NCBI RefSeq assembly: GCF_028583425.1
Contig: NC_072805.1
Location: 17,308,001 to 17,372,000, forward strand
Direction: 5' to 3'
DNA length: 64,000 nucleotides
DNA from: Eublepharis macularius
Taxonomy: Eukaryota; Chordata; Lepidosauria; Squamata; Eublepharidae
Below the pieces are notes generated by a model, which was not told where the DNA came from, searched no databases, and was given only the letters and a program-made list of their open reading frames with translations. How positions within the stretch are numbered: the stretch's first letter is position 1; each line of letters starts with the position of its first letter. The position numbers were made by a program, and so were the translations under genes. Positions 56,701-61,915 of the stretch are shown one piece after another.

Positions 56701-58061
56701 CATGTTCAAGACCTGGAAAGCCATTCATTTCCAGCCAGCATAAACCATTCTAGGCCAGATGGACCAATGGTCTCTCTCAATATAGTGCAGTTTCTTATGT
56801 TAAATACACAAAGCTGCTAACAGTTCTCCTATACTTCTGCTTATAGCATTGGTCCCCAAAGTGGTACCCATGGGAGCCACAGGACCAGCCGACACCTTTC
56901 CTGGTGCCCGTCAAGTATCTTTCAAAAGTGGCTGAAGACGGGTGAGGCTTTTGCCAAGCATGGCTTCTGATTAGCCATTGAGCTGTGCAGATATATTCCA
57001 TATCCAATTTATACAGCCTCACTTGAACAGGAAAAGAGGGAAAATAAGAGGAGGGACGTGTTCGATGAAGACTGCTTTCTCCCTTCCTCTCTCATAACGC
57101 TTGGCAGGGCTTTTTTTCAGCTGAAACACGGTGGAACGGAGTTCCGGAACCTCTTGAAAATGGTCACATGGCTGGTGGCCCCGCCCCCTGATCTCTAGAC
57201 AGAGGGGAATCCGAGCGGAGCAGAGGGCAATCTCAACTCCCCTCAGTCTGGAGATCAGGGGGCGGGGCCACCGGCCATGTGACCATTTTCTCCTAGGGCA
57301 ACCCACTGAGTTCCACCACCTCTTTTCCCAGAAAAAAATCCCTGATGCTTAGGTATGGTCAAAGGTTCGGCACAAGCTGAATGGCAAGAGTAAAAGGGCT
57401 CTTAGTACCATAGCTTGCACCACCTGTGACTTCAAACAAACCAGGCAAGGAATCCAGGACTTCCCTGAGATGTATTCGTTTTGATTTTGTATGCTTGACT
57501 GTTTGATCTGCAGTGGTTTACTTAGGCATTTTTCTTGCAAATCATTTTAGTCCTTCTTTGGAGAAAAGCAGGATATAAATACTTAAATAAATTTTGTGTA
57601 TGCTCCCACCAATAAAAATCAAGTTTCAACCCTAACGCTTGCCCTGGAGCAGGAACATGGTGGTCTTAGATACAGTAGTGAGACTATAAACAAGACTTGG
57701 AAGCACTGCTTGCTGGGAGATGAAGTAGGGTAGGGCAGAAAACAGGAGATCTGGCCAGGGCCTAGGCTGACATTGAGGCAGCAGTTGTTACGCCTGTTTA
57801 AGACCACCAATAAACCTACTTTGGGATATAAATTGTATTCAGTTGCTTGATACAAGGAGCCGCTGCCATTTATTTGTCACCCCCCTCCCGCCTCTCCCCA
57901 GAGGCTCACCTGTCTGTTGGGTTCTTGCAAGTCAACAGCTTCAAGATGACATCCGTGTTCCGAGGTGTGTGGAAAGCTTTGAGAATGAAGCCAGAACCTG
58001 TCCTGGTTAGGGCGATACTCTCCAGATCCTCTGGGGAAACGATGGGTACCCGACTGGACAT
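32453..58061 (-). CDS. RIPK2-like CARD protein with a degenerate kinase domain (11 exons, 521 aa)
   Basis: Coding exons in transcript order: 58061-57910, 54847-54694, 53949-53794, 53625-53480, 49485-49436, 44913-44752, 43330-43245, 40688-40620, 39788-39632, 35252-35091, 32724-32453. Every junction is AG/GT and the phases join without a break (1566 nt including TGA). Residues about 8-275 form a kinase-like domain: glycine loop remnant TGSGF (21-25), VAIK-type lysine K41 in VILK, alpha-C Glu E59, HRS (137-139), N144, DYG (157-159), SPE (186-188) and SDIYSFG (about 200-205). Residues about 300-430 are a polar, proline-rich linker and about 445-520 a CARD. Human RIPK2 has the same order, 11 exons and 540 aa. 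RIPK2 relays NOD1/NOD2 signals by CARD-CARD filaments and ubiquitin scaffolding. By inference this protein acts in the same cytosolic pathway as a scaffold or decoy. Loss of the catalytic Asp argues against phosphotransfer. RIPK2-like paralogue is favoured over a diverged RIPK2 orthologue. Confidence 0.9.
32906..33092. mobile_element. Foldback MITE, GGGCCAAGCTAC family, first of an adjacent pair
   Basis: From GGGTCAAGCTACAAGTGACG to CGTCACTTGTAGCTTGACCC, with arms AATGACACTTGCCTGGCAAG. It lies in intron 10, about 180 bases upstream of the CARD exon. Confidence 0.82.
33096..33297. mobile_element. Foldback MITE, GGGCCAAGCTAC family, second of an adjacent pair
   Basis: From GAGCCAAGCTACAAGTGACG to CGTCACTTGTAGCTTGGCCCTC. 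Only TTA separates it from the copy at 32906-33092, so one copy either landed in the other's target site or both came from a tandem duplication. Confidence 0.82.
33300..34129 (-). other. Intron 10 of the RIPK2-like gene, no repeat recognised
   Basis: AT-rich DNA; no conserved block could be picked out. Confidence 0.5.
34130..34252 (+). repeat. Dispersed repeat (TAGTCTTTAAGGTACC family)
   Basis: TTTTCATTAGTCTTTAAGG, CATTAGACTTCATTTTTATTG and TTAACACAGCTACCCATCTG. Confidence 0.5.
34408..34620. mobile_element. Foldback MITE, GGCCGTTTCCACAC family
   Basis: 213-bp imperfect palindrome, GGCCATTTCCACACGACTTAC to GTAAGTCGTGTGGAAACGGCC, with the inner repeat AGAAGACGCTATCTTC. Flanks GTT and ATT. Same length as the 26964 copy but a different interior. 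Confidence 0.82.
34687..34905. repeat. Two dispersed-repeat copies head to head
   Basis: AGGAGCACCTTGAAGACC and TGAGAGTCAAAGCTTCC are followed by the inverse GGGAGCTTTGACTCTCG and TTAAGGTGCTCCTGGAC. The junction near 34807 (CAGATACCGCATGTATCTG) makes a 200-bp palindrome. Confidence 0.6.
35091..35252 (-). CDS. RIPK2-like exon 10 (proline- and serine-rich linker)
   Basis: Residues 378-431, 162 nt, acceptor TTTCTGCAG and donor CCAAG/GTAAC. In frame it reads GQPAGSSKGSNPRRSLPT and ends PPPLQGPHHSPSQ. A second frame of the exon is also free of stops over all 54 codons, but only the chosen frame joins exon 11 in phase. Confidence 0.85.
35530..35707 (-). repeat. MIR-like SINE
   Basis: ATCCTCACAACAATCCTATGAG, AACTGGCCCAAGATCACCC and GGGGATTCAAACCCAAGTC. 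It lies 280 bases upstream of exon 10. Confidence 0.7.
35708..35795 (+). repeat. Dispersed repeat (TTAGTCTTATAGGTGC family)
   Basis: TTTTGTTAGTCTTATAGG, TACTGGACTCTTGC and CTAGCACAGCTACCCATG. Directly joined to the MIR-like SINE. Confidence 0.5.
36180..36919 (-). mobile_element. L1 LINE ORF1 remnant
   Basis: The reading starts at 36919 (MGKQMSKKKKHQVKAVKNF), has a leucine-rich heptad stretch near 36560-36720, and continues with RNVKFRGF and FPRDIIATFQD, typical of the L1 ORF1 RNA-binding domain. In-frame stops after TPLSQ and after FMKDY, plus a frame change, show that it is dead. A reptile L1 fragment in intron 9. Confidence 0.75.
38367..38607. mobile_element. hAT MITE, CAGGGCTTTTTTT family, perfect 8-bp duplication
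   Basis: Reference copy, 241 bp. It starts CAGGGCTTTTTTTCTGG and ends AAAAAAAGCCCTG, and is flanked by GCTCTTTG on both sides (38359-38366 and 38608-38615). The interior is a near palindrome built on GGTCACATGGCTGGTGGCC and CCCCTGATCTCCAGACAGAG. Confidence 0.88.
38707..38751 (+). repeat. Tandem duplication, two units of 21 bp
   Basis: TTGCTGTGCATATCTTTCCAA is present twice back to back with no change seen. Confidence 0.85.
39086..39205. mobile_element. Foldback MITE, GGGCCAAGCTAC family, right arm lost
   Basis: Starts GAGGGCCAAGCTACAAGTGAC and keeps the central palindrome CACGTGTATTCCTCCCTG, but the sequence changes to the CAGGGGTTATTT element before the right arm completes. Confidence 0.75.
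39206..39420 (+). mobile_element. Probable hAT-type MITE fragment (CAGGGGTTATTTCGTAG end)
   Basis: Starts CAGGGGTTATTTCGTAG and has two tandem units of CATTAGCATATGCCAC / GATTTGCATATGCCAC, then TTTTGGACCCAATCCTGGTC. No right terminus was found. It abuts the foldback fragment at 39086-39205. Confidence 0.45.
39632..39788 (-). CDS. RIPK2-like exon 9 (linker)
   Basis: Residues 326-377 plus one base of G378, 157 nt. The acceptor follows a long pyrimidine tract (TTTCCCTCTTTGTTGCAG) and the donor is AAAG/GTATT. Polar and rich in Lys, His, Gln and Asn (begins AIHPQNHNRPTK), with no known fold. It is required by phase: it turns the phase-0 end of exon 8 into the phase-1 start of exon 10, which supports the exon independently of sequence similarity. 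Confidence 0.85.
40149..40361. mobile_element. Foldback MITE, GGCCGTTTCCACAC family
   Basis: 213 bp, GGCCCTTTTCACACTACTTAC to the inverse, interior arms AATGCGGAAAATCACATTTTC. Flanks CAT and AAT. It lies between exons 8 and 9 of the RIPK2-like gene. Confidence 0.82.
40620..40688 (-). CDS. RIPK2-like exon 8 (linker, 23 codons)
   Basis: Residues 303-325, 69 nt, phase 0 at both ends. Strong acceptor CTTTTCCAG and donor GGAG/GTGAG. Acidic and polar, beginning DCATDAAKSP. No recognised domain; it sits where RIPK2 has its poorly conserved intermediate region. Confidence 0.85.
41060..41500 (-). repeat. MIR-like SINE split by about 230 bases
   Basis: GGCGTTCAAGGCGATTTAC and TTCTTACAACAACCCG (to about 41170) are followed after unrelated DNA by GACTGGCCCAAGCTCACCC and GAGACTTGAACCCAG at 41431-41490. 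Confidence 0.55.
42470..42830 (+). repeat. LINE ORF2 C-terminal fragments split by another repeat
   Basis: CTAGACTACTGTAATGCTC is the RLDYCNAL region and GCTGGTGCAAAACGTCATAGC the VQNA region. After an insert at about 42605-42700 the text resumes with ACTCCATTGGCTGCACATC (LHWL). Confidence 0.7.
42835..43005. other. Isolated GC-rich block in intron 7
   Basis: About 170 bases rich in CpG, such as GCCGCCCGCCCGCTGCC, between a LINE fragment and a 5S SINE. No splice-flanked frame was found. It may be part of an unrecognised repeat. Confidence 0.4.
43008..43178 (+). repeat. 5S-rRNA-derived SINE, 5' part degraded
   Basis: AAGTAGGGTCGGTCACAGTC, CTTGAATGGGAGACCACC and GACGGCAAACCACCTCTGC, ending GTTGGCTGCAACTTGATGGC. 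Confidence 0.75.
43245..43330 (-). CDS. RIPK2-like exon 7 (helix after the kinase domain)
   Basis: Residues 274-302, 86 nt, CTCCCTACAG acceptor and CCAAG/GTGAGT donor. LQDVLGMFRKEMISDAIYSL corresponds in position to the helix [20 protein letters not shown] of RIPK2 that closes the kinase domain. Confidence 0.9.
43488..43640. mobile_element. Foldback MITE, GGCCGTTTCCACAC family, shorter copy
   Basis: 153 bp, GGCTGTTTCCACAAGGCTTAC to GTAAGCTGTGTGGAAATGGCC, inner arms AGAAAACAGCAAAATCTTGC. It lies about 160 bases upstream of exon 7. Confidence 0.8.
44035..44510 (+). repeat. L2/CR1-group LINE 3' end
   Basis: CCACCTTGTGGAATGGCCTATC (NSL region), then a 3' UTR ending TGTAATCCGCCTTGAGTC and AAAGCGGGCTATAAACAAAG. 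Related to the 4565-5105 copy. Confidence 0.7.
44752..44913 (-). CDS. RIPK2-like exon 6 (C-lobe end)
   Basis: Residues 220-274, 162 nt, TTCCCCAG acceptor and GCAG/GTATG donor. Contains GVRPGLDP, then IPCDLPHRSRLLQLIALCW and PSYRP. Human RIPK2 has YDIPHRARMISLIESGW and DERPS at the same places, including the invariant Arg of subdomain XI. Confidence 0.95.
45265..45370. mobile_element. Foldback MITE, GGGCCAAGCTAC family, with perfect TAA duplication
   Basis: 106 bp from GGGCCAAGCTAGAAGTGAC to CACTTCTAGCTTGGGCC, flanked by TAA at 45262-45264 and 45371-45373. A TWA duplication is the rule for PIF/Harbinger elements, which suggests that superfamily. Confidence 0.8.
45376..45430 (-). repeat. 5S-rRNA-derived SINE fragment
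   Basis: On the minus strand AAGGGTTAGCACTCGGATGG and GAGACCACCAAGGAAGTCC. It is cut off at the left arm of the large foldback element. Confidence 0.65.
45675..45909. mobile_element. Foldback element, variant of the AAGCTACAAGTGAC family
   Basis: The arms GAGCAGAACCACAAGTGAC and GTCACTTGTGGTTCTGCTC are exact inverted copies at the two ends. Inside, CAGCTTCCCTCAAGTTTTG is also found inverted. Related to the element at 61293-61455. It sits inside the loop of the larger foldback element. Confidence 0.75.
45979..46521 (-). mobile_element. L1 LINE 3' fragment (ORF2 C-terminus and 3' UTR) with 18-bp target duplication
   Basis: The minus-strand frame at 46251-46547 reads LYFITAARVLYAKKWK and EEWLTKVLEFVSMAKLTALI, the C-terminal end of L1 ORF2. 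An A-rich 3' UTR runs down to 45979. The same 18 bases (cccctgtggagctgttct) stand at 45961-45978 and 46522-46539. This perfect duplication marks a recent, strongly 5'-truncated insertion. Confidence 0.88.
46659..48340 (-). other. Intron 5 of the RIPK2-like gene, mostly unassigned
   Basis: Many 60-120 codon frames on both strands without domains. No repeat family was recognised in this part. Confidence 0.5.
48341..48388 (-). other. Possible 48-nt cassette exon in intron 5 of the RIPK2-like gene
   Basis: A good acceptor (CTGATCCTACAG) and donor (TTCAG/GTATGAG) flank 48 nt that are open in the required phase (1 to 1) and would add EYRFAAGAAVTSTPSG between exons 5 and 6. Skipping it gives the shorter product, which fits RIPK2 without a gap. 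It lies at the helix F-G loop of the kinase fold. Either a cassette exon or chance. Confidence 0.3.
48485..48670 (-). repeat. MIR-like SINE
   Basis: ACGCCAACCCTGTGAGG, GTGACTGCCCCAAGGTCACC, GGGGGATTTGAACTTGGG and CATGCTGGCTCTTATG. Confidence 0.7.
49436..49485 (-). CDS. RIPK2-like exon 5 (helix F, 50 nt)
   Basis: Short exon coding S203 to the first base of G220: FGMMCWETISRQKPLE. RIPK2 has the equivalent YAVITWEVLSRKQPFE. The acceptor is TTTGCTTAG and the donor GGAAG/GTAGG. It is in phase with exon 4 across a 4-kb intron that contains the LINE at 50285-52895. Confidence 0.93.
49930..53300 (+). mobile_element. hAT-like MITE of the CAGGGG family, split by the LINE
   Basis: The left part (49930 to about 50080) has CAGGGG, the phrase CTGGCACCCGCTGAG and a GTGGGGCC block. 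The right part (about 53190-53300) has twin GCCATTTTGTGGTT units and ends ACTGGGGATCCCG. The undivided copy at 30465-30875 has the same order, so the LINE and other DNA between them entered later. Confidence 0.6.
50285..52895 (-). mobile_element. CR1/L2-group LINE, 5'-truncated, long intact ORF
   Basis: An open frame of about 800 codons runs from about 52890 to the stop at 50488. It begins inside the endonuclease with GDFNVH, then THQAGHTLDLIFG and SDHFVLKARL. The reverse transcriptase follows: FQSGFRPGHGTETAL, LLDLTAAFDTVDYDLL, GVPQGAILSP and YADDTQLFLL, then LVQNAAARVLTG near the C-terminus. These motifs place it in the CR1/L2/L3 group of LINEs. It lacks the N-terminal part of ORF2 and any ORF1. 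The 3' end on this strand finishes in ATAAA-type repeats near 50285. The uninterrupted frame suggests a young insertion. It lies in intron 4 of the RIPK2-like gene, in the same orientation. Confidence 0.93.
53480..53625 (-). CDS. RIPK2-like exon 4 (DYG, activation segment, SPE)
   Basis: Residues 155-202 plus two bases of S203, 146 nt, GATTCCAG acceptor and ACAG/GTGAG donor. It opens with VSDYGFPTW, aligned with IADFGLSKW of RIPK2, so the metal-binding Asp157 is present but Phe is replaced by Tyr. The activation segment is short and cysteine-rich (NCNKSCW). LYLSPEIL matches the IYMPPENY region of RIPK2, and the exon ends in ESDIY, which precedes helix F. Confidence 0.93.
53794..53949 (-). CDS. 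RIPK2-like exon 3 (catalytic loop, HRS)
   Basis: Residues 103-154, exactly 52 codons, TTTTTTTAG acceptor and AAG/GTAGG donor. YPDLPLPLCMRIL matches the YPDVAWPLRFRIL stretch of RIPK2, followed by LSHLHSLEPPILHRSLKPSN. The catalytic-loop Asp is replaced by Ser139 (codon AGC, two changes from GAC), while Lys141 and Asn144 are kept. The phosphotransfer base is therefore absent in this copy. Confidence 0.95.
54012..54210 (+). repeat. 5S-rRNA-derived SINE, first of two in tandem
   Basis: GGAAGCTAAGCAAGGTTAG and TACTTGGATGGGAGAGCACC, followed by the GGCAATGGCAAAACACC body and GGTCACCACAAATTGGTC. The 5' part of the 5S unit is missing. Confidence 0.8.
54215..54400 (+). repeat. 5S-rRNA-derived SINE, second of two in tandem
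   Basis: GAGCTCGTCAGAGCTTGG and AAGCTAAGAAGAG, then TACTTGGATGGGAGACCACC and the GGCAATGGCAAACCACC body. Ends in ACACTTTATTATTATTATTAA. Confidence 0.8.
54500..54632 (-). repeat. Sauria-type SINE, 3' part only
   Basis: Forward text AAAGGTAAAGGTGCAAGCACC, ACTGACCCATGCGGGGGACG and GGTGGTTTGCCGTTGCC match the tail half of the 23545-23868 copy. The tRNA head is missing. Confidence 0.72.
54694..54847 (-). CDS. RIPK2-like exon 2 (alpha-C to hinge)
   Basis: Residues 51-102, 154 nt, TTTTCAG acceptor and GAG/GTATG donor. It carries LLEEVAGI with the presumed alpha-C glutamate E59, and the strand that leads into the hinge, GVVTEWMHNGSL. The human RIPK2 hinge reads GIVTEYMPNGSL, one of the best matches in the gene. 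Confidence 0.93.
55440..55755. mobile_element. Relative of the 29704-30100 element
   Basis: Contains GGAGCTGGCAAGCC near the left, GATGTCACTTCC near 55530, GATTGCGGCCCCAAACAGG, and the inverted pair GATGATGTCATTTCC / GAAGTGACATCATCAC near 55663-55697. Long minus-strand frames here (54968-55635) follow composition, not coding. Confidence 0.45.
56242..56575. mobile_element. hAT MITE, CAGGGCTTTTTTT family, perfect 8-bp duplication
   Basis: Flanked by GGAGAAAC at 56234-56241 and 56576-56583. As in the 31293 copy, the interior carries an extra block with CAGCTGACCCAAAGTGACGTC, here on the right side, so these two are a long subfamily read in opposite directions. Confidence 0.87.
56848..56985. mobile_element. 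hAT-like MITE of the CAGGGG family, left half only
   Basis: GGTCCCCAAAGTGGTACCC, then ACCTTTCCTGGTGCCCGTC and a GGCTTCTGATTAGCC block, matching the left half of the 30465 copy. The right half is absent. Confidence 0.6.
57105..57344. mobile_element. hAT MITE, CAGGGCTTTTTTT family
   Basis: 240 bp, short subfamily. The flanking octamers ACGCTTGG and ATGCTTAG differ by two transitions, an aged target duplication. It lies about 530 bases from the copy at 56242. Confidence 0.83.
57478..57595 (+). repeat. LINE 3' tail
   Basis: GAGAAAAGCAGGATATAAATAC followed by TTAAATAAAT. It lies between exon 1 and the hAT MITE at 57105. Confidence 0.5.
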
Positions 58062-58085
58062 TTTTGTGATGTTTAGCAAGGAGAA
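57910..58085 (-). CDS. RIPK2-like exon 1 (start codon, N-lobe)
   Basis: The start ATG is at 58061-58059 with A at -3, and the reading begins MSSRVPIVSPEDLESI. It codes residues 1-50 plus two bases of R51. The N-lobe shows a weak glycine loop (TGSGF) and the VILK lysine K41, equivalent to K47 of human RIPK2. The donor ACAG/GTGAG is clear. A pyrimidine-rich stretch ending CAG lies directly upstream at 58086, so 58062-58085 may be 5' UTR spliced from a farther non-coding exon, or the CAG may be chance. The frame stays open for eight codons upstream of the ATG, so an extra N-terminal coding exon is not excluded. Confidence 0.85.
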
Positions 58086-58224
58086 CTGAAAAAAAGAAGT
58101 TAAAAAAATTATCTCAGCTGCCTAGGTAGGCTTCACAGCCTCTCTCTTGGTTGCCCACTGCCACTCAGCAAGAGAGAAAAGTACCAAAAAAGTAGCATTG
58201 CTGCAATGAGACAACACCATTTCT

Positions 58225-58358
58225 GGGTATCATGTTACTAATGTGACGTTCTAGGATTTGGACAGAAGTCTATGGTAGAACTACGGTAATAGACTGATAT
58301 ATTAAAGCCATAGACTTTTGTCCAAATTCTAGAGCATGTCAGCAACATGACATAACTT
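58225..58358. mobile_element. Unclassified 130-bp foldback sequence
   Basis: CATGTTACTAATGTGACGTTC and TTTGGACAGAAGTCTATGG on the left pair with CCATAGACTTTTGTCCAAA and the GCATGTCAGCAACATG region on the right. Only one copy was noticed in the window. Confidence 0.5.
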
Positions 58359-58924
58359 TCAGATATTCATCGGAAATGACGTCTTTCACTGGGCTCACGG
58401 TTTCAGCAGAAGTCTGAGTCTGGATTTTCTGAAGAAAATGCTGCGTTCCCAAACATGCCCTTTGCTCAGTTTATATAGAATTCTTTGTTGAGACATCATC
58501 AATTGAGCAAGTTCCTGAAATCCTAAACTGCCTCAGCAGAAATGGAAGTTTCTGTTGCTCTGGTTAAGGCTCAGAGTAAAACTTAAATACTGATTTTAAA
58601 TGAAAAGCAAGTTTGTATAGGGCTGAAAACTTGGTGGGGATACCAGCAGGGAGAGGAGAGGCTGGCGCGGGGCTGCTTAACTTTCTCCCTCCAGCCATTT
58701 ATAGCTACTCTACCCACTTCCCCCTTTTCCTCTCTATAGGGCAAACACCTAACCACATTGTTTTCTCTGCAAGCGGGAAAGCAAATTTGCTGGTTTGGAA
58801 CAGGGTGGGAGTGGAAATAGCCCAAAGGGGAAGAGATAGGAAGCTCCTCCCCCTTACAAAAGCTGCATTCATGATTTCAGCCTCCCAAAGTTCTTTTTTA
58901 TATTTTAAAACAAAATACAGTTGA

Positions 58925-59620
58925 AAGCCAGTTGCATGCCAGGTGTTTGCAGGCGAGTGCTAAGTGGGGGGAGGAGAGCGGGGAGGGGGCACGGCGATAA
59001 GAAACACACGGACACAGTGCTGGAGGTAAAGAGGCCACAACTTTATTGAGATTACAGCTCAGGGAGCAAAGGCGCGCATAGGGCACAGATCCGAGCATCG
59101 GCTGACCCGCCTGCCAAGCCGATGACCCACACGCCCCCTCAGACCTCTGCTGAGGGGGGGGAACCATGGGATGACAGTCAGTGGGATGCCAGGTGGGTGT
59201 ATACCCGCGTGGATTATCCCGTCACCTGGGAGTGAGGCGGACTGACAGCCCCCGCCTGGGCATGCACCGGCTATTCCTCACTCCCTAGACCCCTTATGGG
59301 GATCCCCATAATAGGGAAACTGAGCCTGAGGCCCTGTTTTCCCCCAAATGGATCGGTGCCCAATGCCCCAATCCGCAGCCTGCTCACTCTGAAGTTGTGA
59401 CAAAAGGGAGTGCTGGGCGGGATGCTGCCACGGGCAAAGTGCTGAGGGGTGGGGATCAGCCATCCGACCAGGGCCCCCCCCAGGATGTGCCTGGGTGGAG
59501 TCACCTGGCCCCTGGACACTCCCCGCCCCTCCACAACACGGCGGCCGCCATGCCGCTTCCCCGCTTGCCTCCCACTGCATTGCCCACAACTCAGGCCCCC
59601 AGGTGAGTCTGGGAGCCGTT
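58925..59620. other. GC-rich block upstream of the RIPK2-like gene
   Basis: Composition changes abruptly to GC-rich here. On the minus strand AATAAAG (59047-59041) lies just after a GC-rich stretch and could be a polyadenylation signal. A non-coding transcript end or the end of an old LTR-type retroelement are both possible; no protein or paired repeat supports either. Confidence 0.3.
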
Positions 59621-59775
59621 ATTTCTGAAGAGGTGCAACGGAGTAGATCTTCCAAGGAAAAAGACAACCTGTGCAGCAGTTGTTGACAGAAGAGCGGCCA
59701 CTTTCTGGAGGGAGCCTTTTCTGTTCCTCAGCTCTTATAGAACTTTGGTTGTGAGGAAAAGGTAAAGCAGCCCCT

Positions 59776-59778
59776 GCC

Positions 59779-59808
<30 letters not shown>
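59776..59808 (+). repeat. (CA)n microsatellite
   Basis: Uninterrupted run of about 14 CA units. Confidence 0.95.
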
Positions 59809-59809
<1 letters not shown>

Positions 59810-59978
59810 TGCTGGTGCCCCATGCCAAGTTTTCAGCCCCATGCAAACTGGCTTTTCACTAAGAATCAATATTGGGGCAAAGTTACAGACACGTGAGGGT
59901 CTCATGGACCTTAGCTGAAGCAAGTAAAATGTCAGTTTCTGCTGAGGAAGCTGTCCTGTTAGAGATGCCATTTACAAG

Positions 59979-60128
59979 GGCTGCTTCCACACATGTTGGA
60001 TAATGCATTTTCAATGCTCTTTAGTGATCATTTGGAACTGGGTTTTCGTGTGTGAAACACAAAATCCACTTCTAAAGGATAACTAAAGTGCAATGAAAGT
60101 GCATTATCCAACGTGTGTGGAAACGGCC
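59979..60128. mobile_element. Foldback MITE, TTGGATAATGCA subfamily, with AAG duplication
   Basis: 150 bp, GGCTGCTTCCACACATGTTGG to the inverse ending GTGTGTGGAAACGGCC. AAG stands at 59976-59978 and 60129-60131. The inner arms carry GATAATGCATTTTCAATGC. Confidence 0.83.
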
Positions 60129-61292
60129 AAGGCTGGGGCAGGAGAGCTCCCACCCCCAGCTCCTTTTGCCTGCCACCACTCCAATGGCCAGTGGGAGAAA
60201 AAAAATTAAATCACTTTTGGTGCAACAGTGGTACATAATTTCTGAGGGAAACACAGAAGTAATGTCATGCCACTCTAGGAATCCCCAGAAAAGACTGTTT
60301 TTCCACAGTGTTTTGGCTATTTTTAGAGTGGTGTGATATCACTTCTGTGTTCTCCCTGGAAGTGATGTAATGAAGTTGTGCCAATGGTATCCCCAAATTC
60401 CCACTCCATCTGACTCCCTCCAAGTTGCCAGCCACTGCTTGGCAACCGTATTTGCAGTAACTTGTTCATTCCACAGCATCTCGGCAAAATATTCCATATT
60501 AACACAGCAAAGGACATGTCAGGAACTCATCTTTTTCTACTGCAAAGCCAGACTCAAAACTCCACTGAAAAACAAATCGTTGCCTGTGAGCACAGAGATA
60601 GGTGTGTGTGACTCAGTGTGCAGCAAACAACACCCACGCAGTGCTGGTGAGGATGAGTCAGGCAGCATTTATGAATGCAAGAGTCCTAAAAATAGAGAGG
60701 AATGTAAGCTCTATAATGCTTGCCACTGAAGGAACAACACAGACTAGGTACAGCTAGTGCACAAAAAGAGAAGGAAAAACAAGGCGTTGTTACTCTTGGA
60801 AAAAAGGGCACATGAGCACACACTTCTATGAGTATTTCATGAGACTGGAACTTTAGGTCCAAGACATTGCATGGAGAATGCTTCTCCACAACTCTTGCTG
60901 GAAGAACCAAGAAAGTGAATGTCTAGGGCTAGAGAGCCCCTGCTACCATGCCCAAGCACTGAACCGACAGCTACTTGGAACTCCTAGCGGCCTTATGGGG
61001 GTCTAGTCTAGTTTGAGACTCCTCAGCCTCTGGGTTTGTTTCTGAGAGTAGAGGGACAGATTCAGACAGTAACTCTTGACACCAGAAGGAAAATATATTC
61101 TGTTTATTAAGTAGGTTTAAATTAAATTAGGAAGAGTGTGTGCAGGGCAGGAATCACTCTATTAAAGCATAGAACAATAGGCAAGGAAAATAATAACAGC
61201 TTGTCTATGCTGGCTAACTCTGTCTAACTAGACATTTAAAAAAGCTTGCTGTCTTGCGTCTCTGAAGTAGATGTTGCTCATACTCATAAACT
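60129..61292. other. Upstream flank or first intron, no gene recognised
   Basis: 60255-60380 has ATGTCATGCCACTC- and AAGTGATGTAATG-like phrases that faintly recall the 55440 element. Nothing else is assigned. Confidence 0.45.
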
Positions 61293-61455
61293 CAGAGCCA
61301 AGCTACAAGTGACGCCTGACACAGGTTGGACACTTGTCAGCTTCCCTCAAGTTTTGGCGGGAAACGTAGGCGTCCTGGTCTTGCAGCTTGGCTCTCCGAC
61401 TGCTGTCCAATGGACTTTTCAACTGTCACTTGTCCAACATTCCACCAAGCTGCCT
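61293..61455. mobile_element. Foldback element related to the GGGCCAAGCTAC family
   Basis: Opens AGAGCCAAGCTACAAGTGACG and shares CAGCTTCCCTCAAGTTTTGG and ACTGTCACTTGTCCAACATTCC with the element at 45675-45909. The right arm is incomplete and runs into the hAT MITE at 61474. Confidence 0.65.
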
Positions 61456-61473
61456 AAAGTTTAAATCACCCTA

Positions 61474-61645
61474 GGCAAAAATGGTCACATGGCCAGTGGC
61501 CCCATCCCCTGATCTCCGCTGGTACGGAGGGCAATCTAAACTCCCCTCTGTCTGGAGACCAGGGGGCGAGGCCACTGGCCATGTGACCATTTTCAAGAGG
61601 TGCCGGAACTCCATTCCACCGCATTCTAGCTGAAAAAAAACCCTG
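61474..61645. mobile_element. hAT MITE, CAGGGCTTTTTTT family, left end missing
   Basis: Contains GGTCACATGGCCAGTGGCC, the inner palindrome and the right end AAAAAAAACCCTG. The left end is lost where it meets the foldback element at 61293-61455. Confidence 0.75.
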
Positions 61646-61734
61646 CTTATGTTTAACATAGAATAAGCAAGACTTTGAAAACAATATATATTTGTAGCCG
61701 AGAAAATCAGAACTCAATTTGTAGTGTAGTTTTT

Positions 61735-61915
61735 GTCTTTTTCTTCTCTTTCTAAACTGTATTTTCTTTTTATTGTTATTAGCGGCTTGTCTTGTTTGTT
61801 ATTTCATGTTTATATGTATTGTTAGTGTGGGGTTTTTTTTTTAGATTGTCGTGTTTTTTTATCTTTTATGCTTACTGTTTATAGCTTTAATAAAATTCGT
61901 AAACGAGAAGACTAG
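61735..61915 (+). repeat. Probable L1 3' UTR
   Basis: T-rich sequence ending TTTATAGCTTTAATAAAATTCG. It resembles the 3' UTR of the L1 at 45979 read on its own strand. No ORF2 is left. Confidence 0.45.
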
